Assembly (NCBI RefSeq): GCF_002812085.1
Contig: NZ_NPDM01000002.1
Span: 558,001 to 622,000 of the forward strand
Length of the DNA: 64,000 nucleotides
Direction of reading: 5' to 3'
Source of the DNA: Leptospira levettii
GTDB lineage: Bacteria; Spirochaetota; Leptospiria; Leptospirales; Leptospiraceae
Within the stretch, counting starts at the first letter, position 1; each line of letters begins with the position of its first letter. Shown piece after piece: positions 20,168-29,563 of this stretch. The translations under genes and the position numbers were made by a program. The notes beneath the pieces are model-generated. The model was not told where the DNA came from, made no database searches, and saw only the letters and a program-made list of their open reading frames with translations.

Positions 20168-21658
20168 TTATTCCTCAGTATCTTGATGTTCTAATGAAGG
20201 GTTACGATTTTCGTTTGCCTCACCTTTCCCATTTTCATGAGTTTGGTTTGACCCAGAATCTTGTTGGTTCTGGTTCCCGTTCCCTCTTCGATCTCTATGT
20301 TTTTTGCGTGGTGGGCGTTTTTTATTGCCTTCTTTTTTTCGGTTCTGTTGGCCAAACTGGTGGCTATCTGGCTTTGGTCTCTGCCTGAGAGATATTTCCC
20401 AGAAAAATGCAGTTTGTACAGCAGCTTCGTTGTTTTCAGAGATAGCAACAATTTTGTACACCATAAACGCATCGTAAAAATAATCTTTCTTTTTGAAGAA
20501 AGAATTTTGCCTTTCTTTTTCATCATCCGTGATGTGAAAACGAGGTTGGCTAATGAAAATTTTTACTAAATTGTCTTGTTCCCGTTTAGGAATTCCCATA
20601 CGTTCAAAAACAGGTTGTAAACTTTCTTTGATGTTATGCGCTAGGTGACCACGATCGTTTTCATACAAATCTTTTACGATATCGTAAAAAATTAACGAAT
20701 AAAAAATCGCAGGAGTCATCTCCTCTCTTGCTGAGAGCAGTTTGTCAGTAACAGCGAGTCTTTTCCCAAGTGGTGTGTCCATAAAATGTTCACGCCATTC
20801 TGGGTCGGTTTTTTTCAGTTTGTCCGCTGGTTCCTTGAACAAAACATCGAGTAGGTGGTTTTCTGCAAGTCCTTCAAAGATAATCGATGTTTTCCAAGTA
20901 CGAAACATTTTATTGTATTCTTCTAGTAGTCTTGCTGTGGATGATTTTTCGAGTTCCAAACGATTCTTTTTAATGGCCAGTTTGGTTTTTTTCTCGATAT
21001 CAAGTCCGAGCAAAACGGAAAACTTCACTGCTCGTAACATACGAACAGGATCTTCTTTGAAAGAAATATCAGGATCACCAATGACCCTAACGATTTTCTT
21101 TTGGATGTCTTCAAATCCACCTACGTAGTCCAAAATGGAATCGTTTTTAGGATCGTAAAACAATGAATTGATGGTAAAGTCGCGTCTTGCCGCGTCTTCC
21201 TTTGCTGTACCGAAGGAATTGTCCCGCTTGATGAGATAATCGTTTTCTGCTTTGTGTTTTTCCAAACGATGTTCCGGTAGTGAACGGAACGTAGAGACTT
21301 CAATAATTTTGCCTTTAAAAATGATGTGTACAATTTTAAATCGTTTACCGATGATCCGGCAGTTATTGAAGATCCTTTTGATTTGGTTTGGTGTCGCACT
21401 TGTGACGATGTCAAAATCTTTTGGGCGTTTGCCCATCAGCAGATCTCTGACTCCTCCACCGACTAAGTAGGCCTTGTAACGAAACTTGTTCAATCGATTG
21501 ATGATTTTGATGGCATCTTCATCGATATTGGCCCTGCGTATGGAGTGAGTTTCTCGATAGTATCTCTTTCCCTCGGGGTACATCAAAAAGGAATCGACAG
21601 AGTCGGCTTTCTTTCTGAAAAGAGAAGTGAGAAATTTAAACATATTGGATTCATCCAC
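20168..21658 (-). CDS. pcnB: Poly(A) polymerase PcnB / CCA-adding family nucleotidyltransferase
   Basis: Class II tRNA nucleotidyltransferase/poly(A) polymerase family. Residues 50-160 hold [13 protein letters not shown] and the catalytic DFD of [23 protein letters not shown] and the RNA-binding [14 protein letters not shown] follow. The [13 protein letters not shown] stretch is PcnB-like, favouring poly(A) polymerase over the CCA enzyme. A basic, Asn/Gln-rich, disordered tail fills the last 60 residues and may bind RNA. The GTG start at 21658 has AGGGGA only 3 nt upstream; ATG at 21643 is an alternative. Confidence 0.85.
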   Translation of the reverse strand: MDESNMFKFLTSLFRKKADSVDSFLMYPEGKRYYRETHSIRRANIDEDAIKIINRLNKFRYKAYLVGGGVRDLLMGKRPKDFDIVTSATPNQIKRIFNNCRIIGKRFKIVHIIFKGKIIEVSTFRSLPEHRLEKHKAENDYLIKRDNSFGTAKEDAARRDFTINSLFYDPKNDSILDYVGGFEDIQKKIVRVIGDPDISFKEDPVRMLRAVKFSVLLGLDIEKKTKLAIKKNRLELEKSSTARLLEEYNKMFRTWKTSIIFEGLAENHLLDVLFKEPADKLKKTDPEWREHFMDTPLGKRLAVTDKLLSAREEMTPAIFYSLIFYDIVKDLYENDRGHLAHNIKESLQPVFERMGIPKREQDNLVKIFISQPRFHITDDEKERQNSFFKKKDYFYDAFMVYKIVAISENNEAAVQTAFFWEISLRQRPKPDSHQFGQQNRKKEGNKKRPPRKKHRDRRGNGNQNQQDSGSNQTHENGKGEANENRNPSLEHQDTEE

Positions 21659-21710
21659 TTTCCCCTGAAAAATGGCATGGGCAAGGAAAAAATTGGCTGG
21701 ATAACGAACA

Positions 21711-22712
21711 TTGGCAGAAACTTACGTCACAACCGCCTACGAAAGGCTCCAAATTGCACATTTACGGTGGCGAAAACGCTTACAAAAGTGGATTTCCCGC
21801 AGCCGAGAGAAGGTGAGTTTTGTCCTCATCCCGAGTGACGAAAAACCCCTCGCCCAAATCGAGATCTCAGTCGGTATGCTTGGGTTCCTCTTTGGACTCT
21901 CTCTATCCCTTGTACTTTTATCCTTTGGCCTACTTGTTTATTTTTCCTTTTTCTTTGAAAGAAACCTTTCTCTCGAAAAAAAAACAGAAACCCAACTTGT
22001 ATCGTTTTTATTTTATGACCTACTTTCCAAGGATTTACGCGAATCCGTTGAAGAACTGGAATCCATGACGGAATCTCTCAATTTACTTGCCTGGGAAGAA
22101 ATCCCAGAAAAGGAAATGATCACACAAGATTATCTCTTAAAAGAAGAGTTTCGAAAAGACGCCAGTGAACTCGATTCCAATTTATTACTCTTCCAACAAG
22201 TTGTCACCACTTACACCCAGTTTGGTGTAAGACTGGGAAACCTTGTTCCTAATTTTCAAAATGCCATTGATTATCTTTCCATGCGAGAAAGTATCTTTTA
22301 TTCCATGCCAAGGGGCCGGCCTCTGAAACCTGGTGTGGGAGTTGTGACTTCCACCTTTGGGTATCGTAGTGATCCATTTGGAATCTTACCTGTTGGAGAA
22401 TACCACTCAGGGATTGACTTTGCCGCAGGGGAAGGAACACCGATTTATGCAACAGGTCCTGGGATCATTGCTGTGGATACAGCGGTTGGGGGTCTTGGAA
22501 AATCAGTACGCATCAACCATGAAAATGGATTTTTCACTTTGTATGGCCACTGTTCTCTCATTTTAGTCAACCCAGGGGACCGAGTCAAACGTGGGGATAA
22601 AATTGCCCTTGTGGGACAAACGGGAAAAGCAACGGGAGCCCACGTCCATTATGAAGTGAGAATTGGACTTGATGCTCCCCTTGACCCAGAAGAATACATC
22701 AACTTAGATTGA
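21711..22712 (+). CDS. M23 family peptidoglycan endopeptidase
   Basis: Cell-wall hydrolase or its regulator. Residues 50-85 form a single membrane anchor ([20 protein letters not shown]), then a helical linker, then a LytM domain at 205-325. Its zinc ligands are present: HSGID (H, D) and HVHYE (second His pair), with LYGHCS between. The site therefore looks catalytic. It starts at TTG 21711, just after a stop codon, and is divergent from pcnB by about 50 nt. The closest known type is the anchored NlpD/EnvC-like or MepM-like group. Confidence 0.87.
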   Translation: MAETYVTTAYERLQIAHLRWRKRLQKWISRSREKVSFVLIPSDEKPLAQIEISVGMLGFLFGLSLSLVLLSFGLLVYFSFFFERNLSLEKKTETQLVSFLFYDLLSKDLRESVEELESMTESLNLLAWEEIPEKEMITQDYLLKEEFRKDASELDSNLLLFQQVVTTYTQFGVRLGNLVPNFQNAIDYLSMRESIFYSMPRGRPLKPGVGVVTSTFGYRSDPFGILPVGEYHSGIDFAAGEGTPIYATGPGIIAVDTAVGGLGKSVRINHENGFFTLYGHCSLILVNPGDRVKRGDKIALVGQTGKATGAHVHYEVRIGLDAPLDPEEYINLD

Positions 22713-22837
22713 TGCCCTAGGAATAGCAAAACGAGTTTTGGACCATTGATTCTCTTTGAAGCAATGACAATAGAAGGGATTGGGAAAAAACTAGAAGGGT
22801 TTTCGAAATCGCTAATAGATCTTTTGTGATGAGAACC

Positions 22838-22880
22838 AACTAACCTTGTTTAGAATTTATCTTCCAAACAAAGATTAGTT
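22838..22880. repeat. Imperfect inverted repeat between convergent genes
   Basis: AACTAACCTTGTTT (22838-22851) and AAACAAAGATTAGTT (22866-22880) pair except for one mismatch and one bulge, with a 14-nt loop. It lies between the M23 gene and the convergent doxX gene. There is no long T-run, so it is at best a weak two-way terminator. Confidence 0.45.
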
Positions 22881-22908
22881 GAGAGTATTCTTTTAAGAAA
22901 AATTGGTC

Positions 22909-23355
22909 TTAGAACTTTCCAATTAAGTTAAAATCAACAGAATACACACCTGCTCCACCAACAACGAGAGCAATGAGAAGTCCCGCAGCTAAGATATGGA
23001 ATTCATACCCTTCCCCTTTTTGGTTTCCATTCCAATTGATGAAAAAACCATTCTGTCTGTGCGCGATGAATGCGGCACCGATCATGATGATGGTAATGGA
23101 CAATGCTGCAAATTTAGTTAAAAATCCCACAAGTAAAAGAAGAGGTCCAAAAGACTCACCTAGTATGATGAGAACAGCAAGGATCCCTGGGAATTTCATG
23201 GTTCCTGTGAAAAATCCATACGTTCCTTTGAAACCGTATCCACCAAACCAACCGAGGAGTTTTTGGGCACCGTGTGGGAAAATCACAACAAAAGCTGTGA
23301 TACGAAGGATGAGTGGGATGATGTCCCCGGATGTAGAAAATAATAAATCAAACAT
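22909..23355 (-). CDS. DoxX family membrane protein
   Basis: Four-helix membrane protein of the DoxX family. Members are linked to thiol and redox stress or act as accessory quinone-interacting subunits; the exact reaction here is unknown. Visible features are LILRITAFVVIFPHGAQKLLG, the conserved HGxQK loop, and four hydrophobic segments in 148 residues. The ribosome site AAGGAG lies 8 nt before the ATG. The promoter is covered by a 26-bp palindrome, so it is likely controlled by a dedicated repressor. It is divergent from the Lgt-family gene. Confidence 0.88.
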   Translation of the reverse strand: MFDLLFSTSGDIIPLILRITAFVVIFPHGAQKLLGWFGGYGFKGTYGFFTGTMKFPGILAVLIILGESFGPLLLLVGFLTKFAALSITIIMIGAAFIAHRQNGFFINWNGNQKGEGYEFHILAAGLLIALVVGGAGVYSVDFNLIGKF

Positions 23356-23379
23356 AGTGAATTCTCCTTAAATCAATAT

Positions 23380-23412
23380 TAGATAGTTTAATATTGAACT
23401 ATCTAGGGTCAA
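23380..23412 (-). promoter_or_regulatory. doxX promoter with a 26-bp operator-like palindrome
   Basis: Arms TAGATAGTT (23380-23388) and AACTATCTA (23397-23405) are perfect. With the inner AATATT, 12 of 13 base pairs match over 26 bp. A minus-strand -35-like TTGACC lies at 23407-23412, so the palindrome covers the spacer and -10 region. Confidence 0.75.
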
Positions 23413-23494
23413 GCTATTTTTCCTTCCTTTTTTCTCGTTTATCCCGATTTAAATTCTCCTTTCCCCTGTGGGCATAGAATTTACCCTTTCCCCT

Positions 23495-24421
23495 ATGTTA
23501 GATCGAATTCCGATTCCCAATCCCTTTGGCTGGGAGGGTCTGTCCACTTTCAGCCTTCTTATGATGTTAGCCTTTCTTGTTGGTTCCTATCTTCTCCCAA
23601 AGGAACTGGAACGAAAAAAATTAGATCCATACCACTCCGATTGGTTGATCTTTCTTGGGATTTTAGGCACACTTGTGGGTGCAAAAATATTCTTTATCTT
23701 TGAAATTTGGGACCAAGTGTTCATCGATGTCCCTGGTTATGATGGCAAGTATTCTTATCCTCTGACCCACTGGAACGGTTTCCCAGGCCACCCAGGATTA
23801 TGGTCCTCTCTTTTTAGTGGTGGTGGTCTTGTCTTTTTTGGTGGCCTTCTTTTTGGTTGGCTCTTTATCACCTTATACTTTCGTTACTACAAACTTGATA
23901 TCGGTGCTTATTATGATGCAGTCATTCCGGCAATTAGCATGGGTTATGCGATTGGTAGACTAGGGTGTTTTGTGAGTGGTGATGGTTGTTATGGGTTTGC
24001 TACCGATGAAAGGATTCCATTTTTTGTATTTGAATTCCATGGAGCTCACCCGTCTGGTGTTCCCGTTTGGAATACACCTGTGATGGAATCCATTATGGCC
24101 TTTGGTTACTTTTCCTATTTTCAATTTTGGGCACGTTACCAAAACTTTCGGAAATGGAGTATTGGAGCGCAGTTTCTCATCATCCATGGTTTTGCAAGAC
24201 TCATCATTGAATTTTTGAGAGTGAACAAAGCTGTGATTCCTTTCTTTGACCCACCTACCCTTGTCAACATTCCGGATGCAAATGGAAATCCAACATTCCT
24301 CACAGGTTATTACTGGCATGGTTTTTCCCAGTCCCAATACATTGCAATTGGACTGATCCTATTTGGTGTGTATCTGATGGTTTCCAAAAAACTTTGGTTA
24401 AAGGAAGAAACAAACGTATGA
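23495..24421 (+). CDS. Prolipoprotein diacylglyceryl transferase family protein (divergent site)
   Basis: Seven-helix membrane protein of the Lgt family. Genuine Lgt transfers diacylglycerol to the lipobox cysteine of prolipoproteins. The signature region reads [17 protein letters not shown] where classical Lgt has GRxGNFxNxE. The upstream GGxxxHGG loop reads [10 protein letters not shown], so the histidine important in E. coli Lgt (His103) is replaced by Phe. It may be a specialised paralogue or a lineage variant. ATG 23495 gives about 308 residues. A GTG at 23468 is also open, and neither has a clear ribosome site. It overlaps the next gene by 4 nt (ATGA). Confidence 0.75.
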   Translation: MLDRIPIPNPFGWEGLSTFSLLMMLAFLVGSYLLPKELERKKLDPYHSDWLIFLGILGTLVGAKIFFIFEIWDQVFIDVPGYDGKYSYPLTHWNGFPGHPGLWSSLFSGGGLVFFGGLLFGWLFITLYFRYYKLDIGAYYDAVIPAISMGYAIGRLGCFVSGDGCYGFATDERIPFFVFEFHGAHPSGVPVWNTPVMESIMAFGYFSYFQFWARYQNFRKWSIGAQFLIIHGFARLIIEFLRVNKAVIPFFDPPTLVNIPDANGNPTFLTGYYWHGFSQSQYIAIGLILFGVYLMVSKKLWLKEETNV

Positions 24422-25251
24422 ACCCATCTCCCTTTTTTACAATCGAAAGAAGAAAAAATATTGCGATTCTTTGGCTGAATCGTCCTGAAAAAAGAAACGC
24501 GATGAATTGGCCTTTCTGGCGTGACCTTCCCGATATGGTGGCCGAGATTGATGCCGATCCAAAAATTCATTGTTTTGTGATCGCAAGTAAAGGGAAATCC
24601 TTCTCCACTGGCCTTGACTTAGAAGAGTTTTTCCAAGAGTTCAAACCGGTTGTACAAGGTGAACTTGCTGATGGTAGGGAAAAACTCTACCAACTCATCC
24701 TTACCATGCAAAAAGGGATCAATGCCGTTTATAATTCAAAAAAACCATCGATTGCACTTGTTCAAAAACATTGTATCGGTGGTGGACTGGACTTAGTCTC
24801 TGCATGTGACATTCGTTATGCGTCTGAAGATGCGGTATTTTCCTTACGGGAATCAAAAGTCGCAATTGTTGCGGACATGGGTTCCTTACAAAGGCTCCCC
24901 CATCTCATTGGAAATGCTCACACAAGAGAACTTGCCCTAACCGGAAAAGACATCACAGCGACAGAAGCATTCCAAATGGGACTTGTGACAAAGGTCACTA
25001 AGGATTTTGATACCTTACTTACAGAAGGATTAAAAACAGCGGAAGAAATTTCAGAAAATCCAACCATTGTCATCCGTGGTGTCAAACAAGTGTTAAACCA
25101 TGGCATTGGGAAAACCATCGAAGAAGGTTTGGATTACGTAGCAGTATGGAATTCCAGTATGCTCGATTCCAAAGATTTCAGAAGTGCCATAAATGGGTTT
25201 ATGGAACGAAAACGACCGGTTTTCAATCCAGAAACCCGTGTGGACCAATGA
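24418..25251 (+). CDS. Enoyl-CoA hydratase/isomerase, dienoyl-CoA isomerase-like
   Basis: Crotonase-fold protein with 277 residues. The oxyanion-hole motifs are [13 protein letters not shown] and [19 protein letters not shown]. The catalytic triplet matches mammalian delta3,5-delta2,4-dienoyl-CoA isomerase: Asp in CDIRY, Glu in SLRESKV and Asp in [12 protein letters not shown]. This suggests a role in oxidising unsaturated fatty acids, the main carbon source of leptospires. The ATG at 24418 overlaps the Lgt-family stop (ATGA) and has AAGGAAG upstream. Confidence 0.88.
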   Translation: MNPSPFFTIERRKNIAILWLNRPEKRNAMNWPFWRDLPDMVAEIDADPKIHCFVIASKGKSFSTGLDLEEFFQEFKPVVQGELADGREKLYQLILTMQKGINAVYNSKKPSIALVQKHCIGGGLDLVSACDIRYASEDAVFSLRESKVAIVADMGSLQRLPHLIGNAHTRELALTGKDITATEAFQMGLVTKVTKDFDTLLTEGLKTAEEISENPTIVIRGVKQVLNHGIGKTIEEGLDYVAVWNSSMLDSKDFRSAINGFMERKRPVFNPETRVDQ

Positions 25252-25264
25252 TTCTGAAAACGAC

Positions 25265-25420
25265 TTAGCAGTAGATGTCGAGTAACCTTTCGCTATTTGC
25301 CACAGGACCCAGTTTTTCTTCCACAGCCAACTTCATCAGTTTTTCGGTGAGTTGGTTTTGTGCCTGGAAAATTTCCTTCGGCAAATTGACAATTGGGTTG
25401 ATAAGTGTAGATGGAACCAT
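25265..25420 (-). CDS. Small 51-residue protein, unknown
   Basis: Short ORF from ATG 25420 to TAA at 25265. The ribosome site is perfect: AAAGGAGGT with 7 nt before the ATG. A TAGAAT -10-like hexamer lies at 25453-25458. The product starts MVPSTLINPIVNLPKEIF, continues with an amphipathic helix (QAQNQLTEKLMKLAVEEKLG) and ends in Cys. There is no signal peptide or membrane segment. It is divergent from the TPR gene and convergent with the crotonase gene. I do not recognise a family. Codon use looks like that of neighbours, which together with the ribosome site argues that it is real. Confidence 0.72.
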   Translation of the reverse strand: MVPSTLINPIVNLPKEIFQAQNQLTEKLMKLAVEEKLGPVANSERLLDIYC

Positions 25421-25493
25421 AAGTGGACCTCCTTTTACAATCTTTACTCCCTATTCTACGCATCGACGAATCCGTGATTTCCTGAAGTAAAAA

Positions 25494-26351
25494 ATGTTGA
25501 TGAATCCTTTTTTTTCTCTGATCCGTGAAGCAAAACAATTGGAAGAGGAAAAGGATTTTACACGGGCTTTCAATTTGTATGCAGAGAGTGAAGCCTATAC
25601 AAAAGACGAATCCGCTCTCATTAAAATCAAAGCGAAAAAAGCTTGGTGTTTGTATTCGGTTGGTAATCCAAAAGAAACAGAAACTGTTTTCCAAGACATC
25701 ATCCAAAACTATCCATCCCACCCCTTAAGTATTACCGTTTATTCACGTTATCTCATTAAATTAAAAAAATTTAAATCGGCAAAGGTATTACTCCAAAAAA
25801 GTATACTCCAATTCCCATCTTACCTAGAAAACTACCTCCTTCTCGCTTCTCTACTAAAGGATATGGAACGATCCGAGGAAGCGATTGAAGTTTTGAAACA
25901 AGCATTGTCCCAGGAACATCTGAGTAATGGTCGTGGGATTGATCGCAAAGACATCTGGGCAGAACTTGGCTCTTTGTATTTTTCAAGAGGAGACTTCAAC
26001 TCTGCCCTTGCCTCTTTGAAAAAATCATTAAAAATGGTGGAACCGGAAGAATTCCTACACTACGACTTACTAGCGTTATGTTATTTGGATGCTGAAGATC
26101 CGGAAAATGCCCTCTCTTCCATACGTACCCATATTGAATACTGTAAGGAAATAGATCCTGAAACTCTTATCATTCTTGCTCGGGCACATTGCCGTTTAGG
26201 AAAGTTGGATGAAGCAGCAAATAACCTAATCCAAGCTTATTCCATAGAAGATTCGTTATATTTAAAAGCAGCTGATTTTATTGATTTTGCACCACTACTT
26301 AGAAATGGTTTTTTTACAACTTTGGAGAATATTGAATGGGAAGATCCATAA
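25494..26351 (+). CDS. Tetratricopeptide repeat protein
   Basis: A soluble 285-residue protein made of TPR units: ARAFNLYAESEAYTKDESAL-like helices near residue 25, then EEAIEVLKQAL, NSALASLKKSLKM, ALSSIRTHIEYC and DEAANNLIQAYSI. No signal peptide is present. Family members are scaffolds, so the partner is unknown. The gene overlaps the helicase gene by 16 nt, so the two are translationally coupled and the helicase is the obvious candidate partner. The start is ATG 25494 or the in-frame ATG 25500; no strong ribosome site is seen. Confidence 0.85.
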   Translation: MLMNPFFSLIREAKQLEEEKDFTRAFNLYAESEAYTKDESALIKIKAKKAWCLYSVGNPKETETVFQDIIQNYPSHPLSITVYSRYLIKLKKFKSAKVLLQKSILQFPSYLENYLLLASLLKDMERSEEAIEVLKQALSQEHLSNGRGIDRKDIWAELGSLYFSRGDFNSALASLKKSLKMVEPEEFLHYDLLALCYLDAEDPENALSSIRTHIEYCKEIDPETLIILARAHCRLGKLDEAANNLIQAYSIEDSLYLKAADFIDFAPLLRNGFFTTLENIEWEDP

Positions 26352-28162
26352 AACAGTCGTTTGATTCTCTTGAGGATGAAATTAATTCCATTGAATCTTT
26401 ATTAGTAAAAGAAAGAGAAATTGAAAGAAACCTGTACTTAGAGAAGGAATCCGAATCCCAAATCATTAAAGTTGCTACATTTGTTGATCTTCGTTTTGTT
26501 GTGGGAAATACTTGGAGAGCTGAATTCCAAGTCAATTTATCAAATAAAGCCAAACTCTGGACCAAACAGGGAGTGCCTGTTTTCATCCAAAACCAAAACG
26601 AATCCATTTATGGAAACATCTACCAATGGTCAGATACAAAACTCATCATCCAAGTACGTGGTGATTATGAATGGGAAGGAGAAGAATACCAGATTCGCAA
26701 ATGGTTTCCAGAATCTACTTACGATTTGTACAATGAGATTTTTAAAAAAGTCAAAGATGAAAAAGATTCTCCATCCTACAAAAAACTTAAATGGATTTTG
26801 GGTTATAGTTTAGGTGACAAACCAATTCCACCCAAACAATCAAAGGAAAACTCTCCACTAGAAAGGATATTTTCCATTTTAGATTATGGAATGGTTTTTG
26901 GACCACCAGGAACAGGAAAAACCACCTTACTCATGCAAGCGGTCACGGAAATTAAAAACAGAAACCAATCTGTCCTTACCCTTTGCCCTACCAATTTTGC
27001 TTGTGATTATATTGTAGAACTTGCCTGCCAAAATGGAATCCGTGTGGTTCGTTTGGGAAACTCCACCAAAATCAAAGAGAATGTTCTCCCTTACCATATT
27101 GATCATCTTATCGAAACCCATCCCGATCAAAAACAAATCCAAAACTGGACAACAGAACTGAAAGTAATCCAGAAAAAAATCAATTCATGGAAACGTAAGT
27201 TTGGCAAAGAAGAAAGAGAAGAACGAAACCAATTACGAAAAGAAGCAAAGTTTTTATTGAAAACCATTCGTGATGCAGAAACAAATATTCGAACGAGGTT
27301 ACTGGATGCAAGTGAACTCATTGTCTCAACCTTTGCAGGTTTTGGAAGTGAGTTTAAAAAAGGAAGAGAATTTGATTTTGTATTTGTAGATGAAGCAACC
27401 CAAAGTGTGGATCCAGGTTGTTATATGGCACTTTTCTCTGGGAAAAAAACATTTTTTTTCGGAGACCCAAAACAACTAGGTGTGAACTACTCCTTACCAG
27501 AACACGAATCCTTCGATAGTTTTTTGGAAAAAGCAATCGAACATGATTCAGGAGAACGGACGATTTTTTTAGAAAAACAATTTCGGATGAAACCAGAAAT
27601 CCTTGGTTTTCCTAACAAGTCTTATTATGGGAACCAGGTTTTTACACACCCAGACCTGCAGTTCCAAAACATAGAAGTCATGAAAGAGATTTTTGGATCC
27701 GATTCCGCCATTCTATGGATTGATACTGCAGGTAGTGATACGTTAGAAGAAACAGAAGGTGAGGAACTGAGTTTCATCAATGAAACAGAAATAACACTCA
27801 TTGAAACTCTTATAGAAAAAGGTTTACCCAAGGAATCCACTACCATCATATCACCTTACAGAGGGCAGGTGGAACGCCTCATCCAAAGAGCAAATGGAAG
27901 GTGGTATACGCAAACCATTGATTCGTTTCAAGGAAGAGAGTCTGAGATAGTGATCCTCAGTTTGGTACGTTCGAATCCAGACGGTGAAATCGGTTTTTTA
28001 ATGAATCCAAAACGATTGAATGTGGCCCTTACCCGTGCGAAGTTCCATTTGATATTGATTGGAGATTCGGCAACTCTCTGTGGGCACAAAGAATTCCAAG
28101 ATTTGTATAACTACATAGAAACCCATGGCGAAATTCGGTCCATTTACGAATTTATGGAATGA
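26336..28162 (+). CDS. Superfamily 1 helicase of the DNA2/NAM7/IGHMBP2 type
   Basis: ATP-driven nucleic-acid helicase with 608 residues. Residues 1-150 form a beta-rich N-terminal region like that of IGHMBP2/UPF1 proteins. Walker A is MVFGPPGTGKTTLL near residue 188, followed by TLCPTNFACDYIVE. Walker B is VFVDEATQSVDPG, then FFFGDPKQLG and LEKQFRMKPEI. C-terminal motifs are ISPYRGQVE, TIDSFQGRESEIVILSLVRS and RLNVALTRAKFHLILIGD. All helicase motifs are present. GGAG stands 9 nt before ATG 26336. DNA or RNA preference cannot be read. Confidence 0.9.
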   Translation: MGRSIKQSFDSLEDEINSIESLLVKEREIERNLYLEKESESQIIKVATFVDLRFVVGNTWRAEFQVNLSNKAKLWTKQGVPVFIQNQNESIYGNIYQWSDTKLIIQVRGDYEWEGEEYQIRKWFPESTYDLYNEIFKKVKDEKDSPSYKKLKWILGYSLGDKPIPPKQSKENSPLERIFSILDYGMVFGPPGTGKTTLLMQAVTEIKNRNQSVLTLCPTNFACDYIVELACQNGIRVVRLGNSTKIKENVLPYHIDHLIETHPDQKQIQNWTTELKVIQKKINSWKRKFGKEEREERNQLRKEAKFLLKTIRDAETNIRTRLLDASELIVSTFAGFGSEFKKGREFDFVFVDEATQSVDPGCYMALFSGKKTFFFGDPKQLGVNYSLPEHESFDSFLEKAIEHDSGERTIFLEKQFRMKPEILGFPNKSYYGNQVFTHPDLQFQNIEVMKEIFGSDSAILWIDTAGSDTLEETEGEELSFINETEITLIETLIEKGLPKESTTIISPYRGQVERLIQRANGRWYTQTIDSFQGRESEIVILSLVRSNPDGEIGFLMNPKRLNVALTRAKFHLILIGDSATLCGHKEFQDLYNYIETHGEIRSIYEFME

Positions 28163-28168
28163 AGCTTT

Positions 28169-28822
28169 TTACAAAACTACCCATTTCGGTTCATCAAGTG
28201 TATAAAGAAGTTTGTAGGCACCATCCGAACCTGGTGGGATATCTTTTATTGGTTCAAAATCAAAATCCGTGGTTTCATCAGCATTTTCTTTCACAGCACT
28301 TGTCACAAGGATCTCCCAAGCTTTGGCTGTATCTTCCCCTAGTTTGGACGCAGCATTCACTTCGGCACCAAACACATCAGTATCCCCAATTTTCAAAATT
28401 TTTCCATAACCTAAACCAACACAGAGAAGGATTTGTTCTTCGGCAATTCTACCTTCATTATACCGTTTGCAGGCTTTTTGCATATGGATGGCACATTGGA
28501 TCGCTTTATTGGTATTACGAAAGAGTACCATAAGGCTATCCCCTTCATCTTTCATCAGGATTCCATCATACTCATCTAGAACAGGAATGAGGATACGTTG
28601 TGATTCATAGATAGTCTGTAAAAAATGGATGATTCCAAATTTAGCAACACCTCTGGAAAAACCGGAAAGGTCAGTAAACATGACACACCACGTTTCTCCA
28701 AATAAATCCCAAATTCGTTTATCAATGATTTCATGATTGGAACCTTCCGTTAGTCGTTCTTCTAAAAGTTTTTCCAATCGTTCTTCTGAGGCGGAGGTGG
28801 CAATGGTACGTTTTTGACCCAT
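28169..28822 (-). CDS. Adenylate/guanylate cyclase domain protein
   Basis: Class III nucleotide cyclase catalytic domain in a soluble protein of 217 residues. The metal-binding aspartates are in MFTDLSGFSRG and MKDEGDSLMVLF. The second half has VCVGLGYGKILKIGDTDVFG-like beta strands and EVNAASKLGEDTAKA, where the usual transition-state Arg is Lys. There is no membrane segment. The start is at ATG 28822, 7 nt after a perfect promoter -10, so the mRNA is probably leaderless. The frame is open to 28921, but that would overlap tetR. It is convergent with the helicase, with 6 nt between. Confidence 0.85.
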   Translation of the reverse strand: MGQKRTIATSASEERLEKLLEERLTEGSNHEIIDKRIWDLFGETWCVMFTDLSGFSRGVAKFGIIHFLQTIYESQRILIPVLDEYDGILMKDEGDSLMVLFRNTNKAIQCAIHMQKACKRYNEGRIAEEQILLCVGLGYGKILKIGDTDVFGAEVNAASKLGEDTAKAWEILVTSAVKENADETTDFDFEPIKDIPPGSDGAYKLLYTLDEPKWVVL

Positions 28823-28829
28823 GTGTGTG

Positions 28830-28857
28830 AGTATAAGCGATTTTAGTGGAATGTCAA
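28830..28857 (-). promoter_or_regulatory. Sigma-70-type promoter of the cyclase gene (predicted leaderless)
   Basis: TTGACA (complement of 28852-28857), a 16-nt spacer, and TATACT (28830-28835) on the minus strand. The ATG at 28822 is 7 nt after the -10, so transcription should start at or next to the start codon. No Shine-Dalgarno is present, which agrees. Confidence 0.75.
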
Positions 28858-29447
28858 CGGCATTGCGATAGTAGATGGTCACGAAACGAAAGATATAAGG
28901 AATCGTATACTTTGCGATCATTCATTACTTTACCCATTGCGAAAGTAGCTTCTTGGAAGGTTACAATAAATTCCGCGAGTTTAAGTGTATCTGTTTTTGG
29001 TTTTAGGATTTTTTTCTTTCGGGCAATATCCAAGTAAGTTTTTGTGTTCTGAATCCAATTGGACAAAAGTTCCTTCGCTTTTTTTTGGAACTCAGGATCA
29101 ATCGAAGACATTTCTTGCCCTAAATTATTCAGTGGACAACCCCTCGAAACAAATTCATCTGGCCATTCGTCAAAAGTTTTTTTATATGTATGAATGATTC
29201 CTTCGACTGGATTATCATATTGTTCCAAAGGCAATATCCAACGATCCAAAATACCTTTGGATAAAAACTCATCAATGATGGCATAACCCACGTGATTCTT
29301 TGTAGGAAAGTGGTAAAAAAAGGCACCGATGGTTAAATTTGCTGAAAGTGCAATTTCACGAACCCCCACGCCTTGAAATCCGTTTTGGTAGATCAGTGCA
29401 AATGCAGACTCAATGATCAGTTTACGAGTTTCCTCTTGTTTCCCCAT
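28854..29447 (-). CDS. TetR family transcriptional regulator
   Basis: One-component repressor of 197 residues. The N-terminal helix-turn-helix is complete: GFQGVGVREIALSANLTIGAFFYHFPTKN, seen here as the standard TetR helices 2-4. The helical C-terminal ligand domain fits the AcrR-like group (WPDEFVSRGCPLNNLGQEMS). The cysteine in GCPLNN is a common feature of this subgroup. It is divergent from a DoxX-like gene whose promoter holds a perfect 20-bp palindrome, the likely target. AAGGA stands 11 nt before the ATG. Confidence 0.9.
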   Translation of the reverse strand: MGKQEETRKLIIESAFALIYQNGFQGVGVREIALSANLTIGAFFYHFPTKNHVGYAIIDEFLSKGILDRWILPLEQYDNPVEGIIHTYKKTFDEWPDEFVSRGCPLNNLGQEMSSIDPEFQKKAKELLSNWIQNTKTYLDIARKKKILKPKTDTLKLAEFIVTFQEATFAMGKVMNDRKVYDSLYLSFRDHLLSQCR

Positions 29448-29563
29448 CCTGCACTTGTTCCTTCATCTCCTATAACACAAACACAAAAGAGAAGACCAAT
29501 TTGCCCCGAAATCGAGGCCACTCCACGTTCAATCAATTCAGTTGGTTATGCATCGAAATTTTA

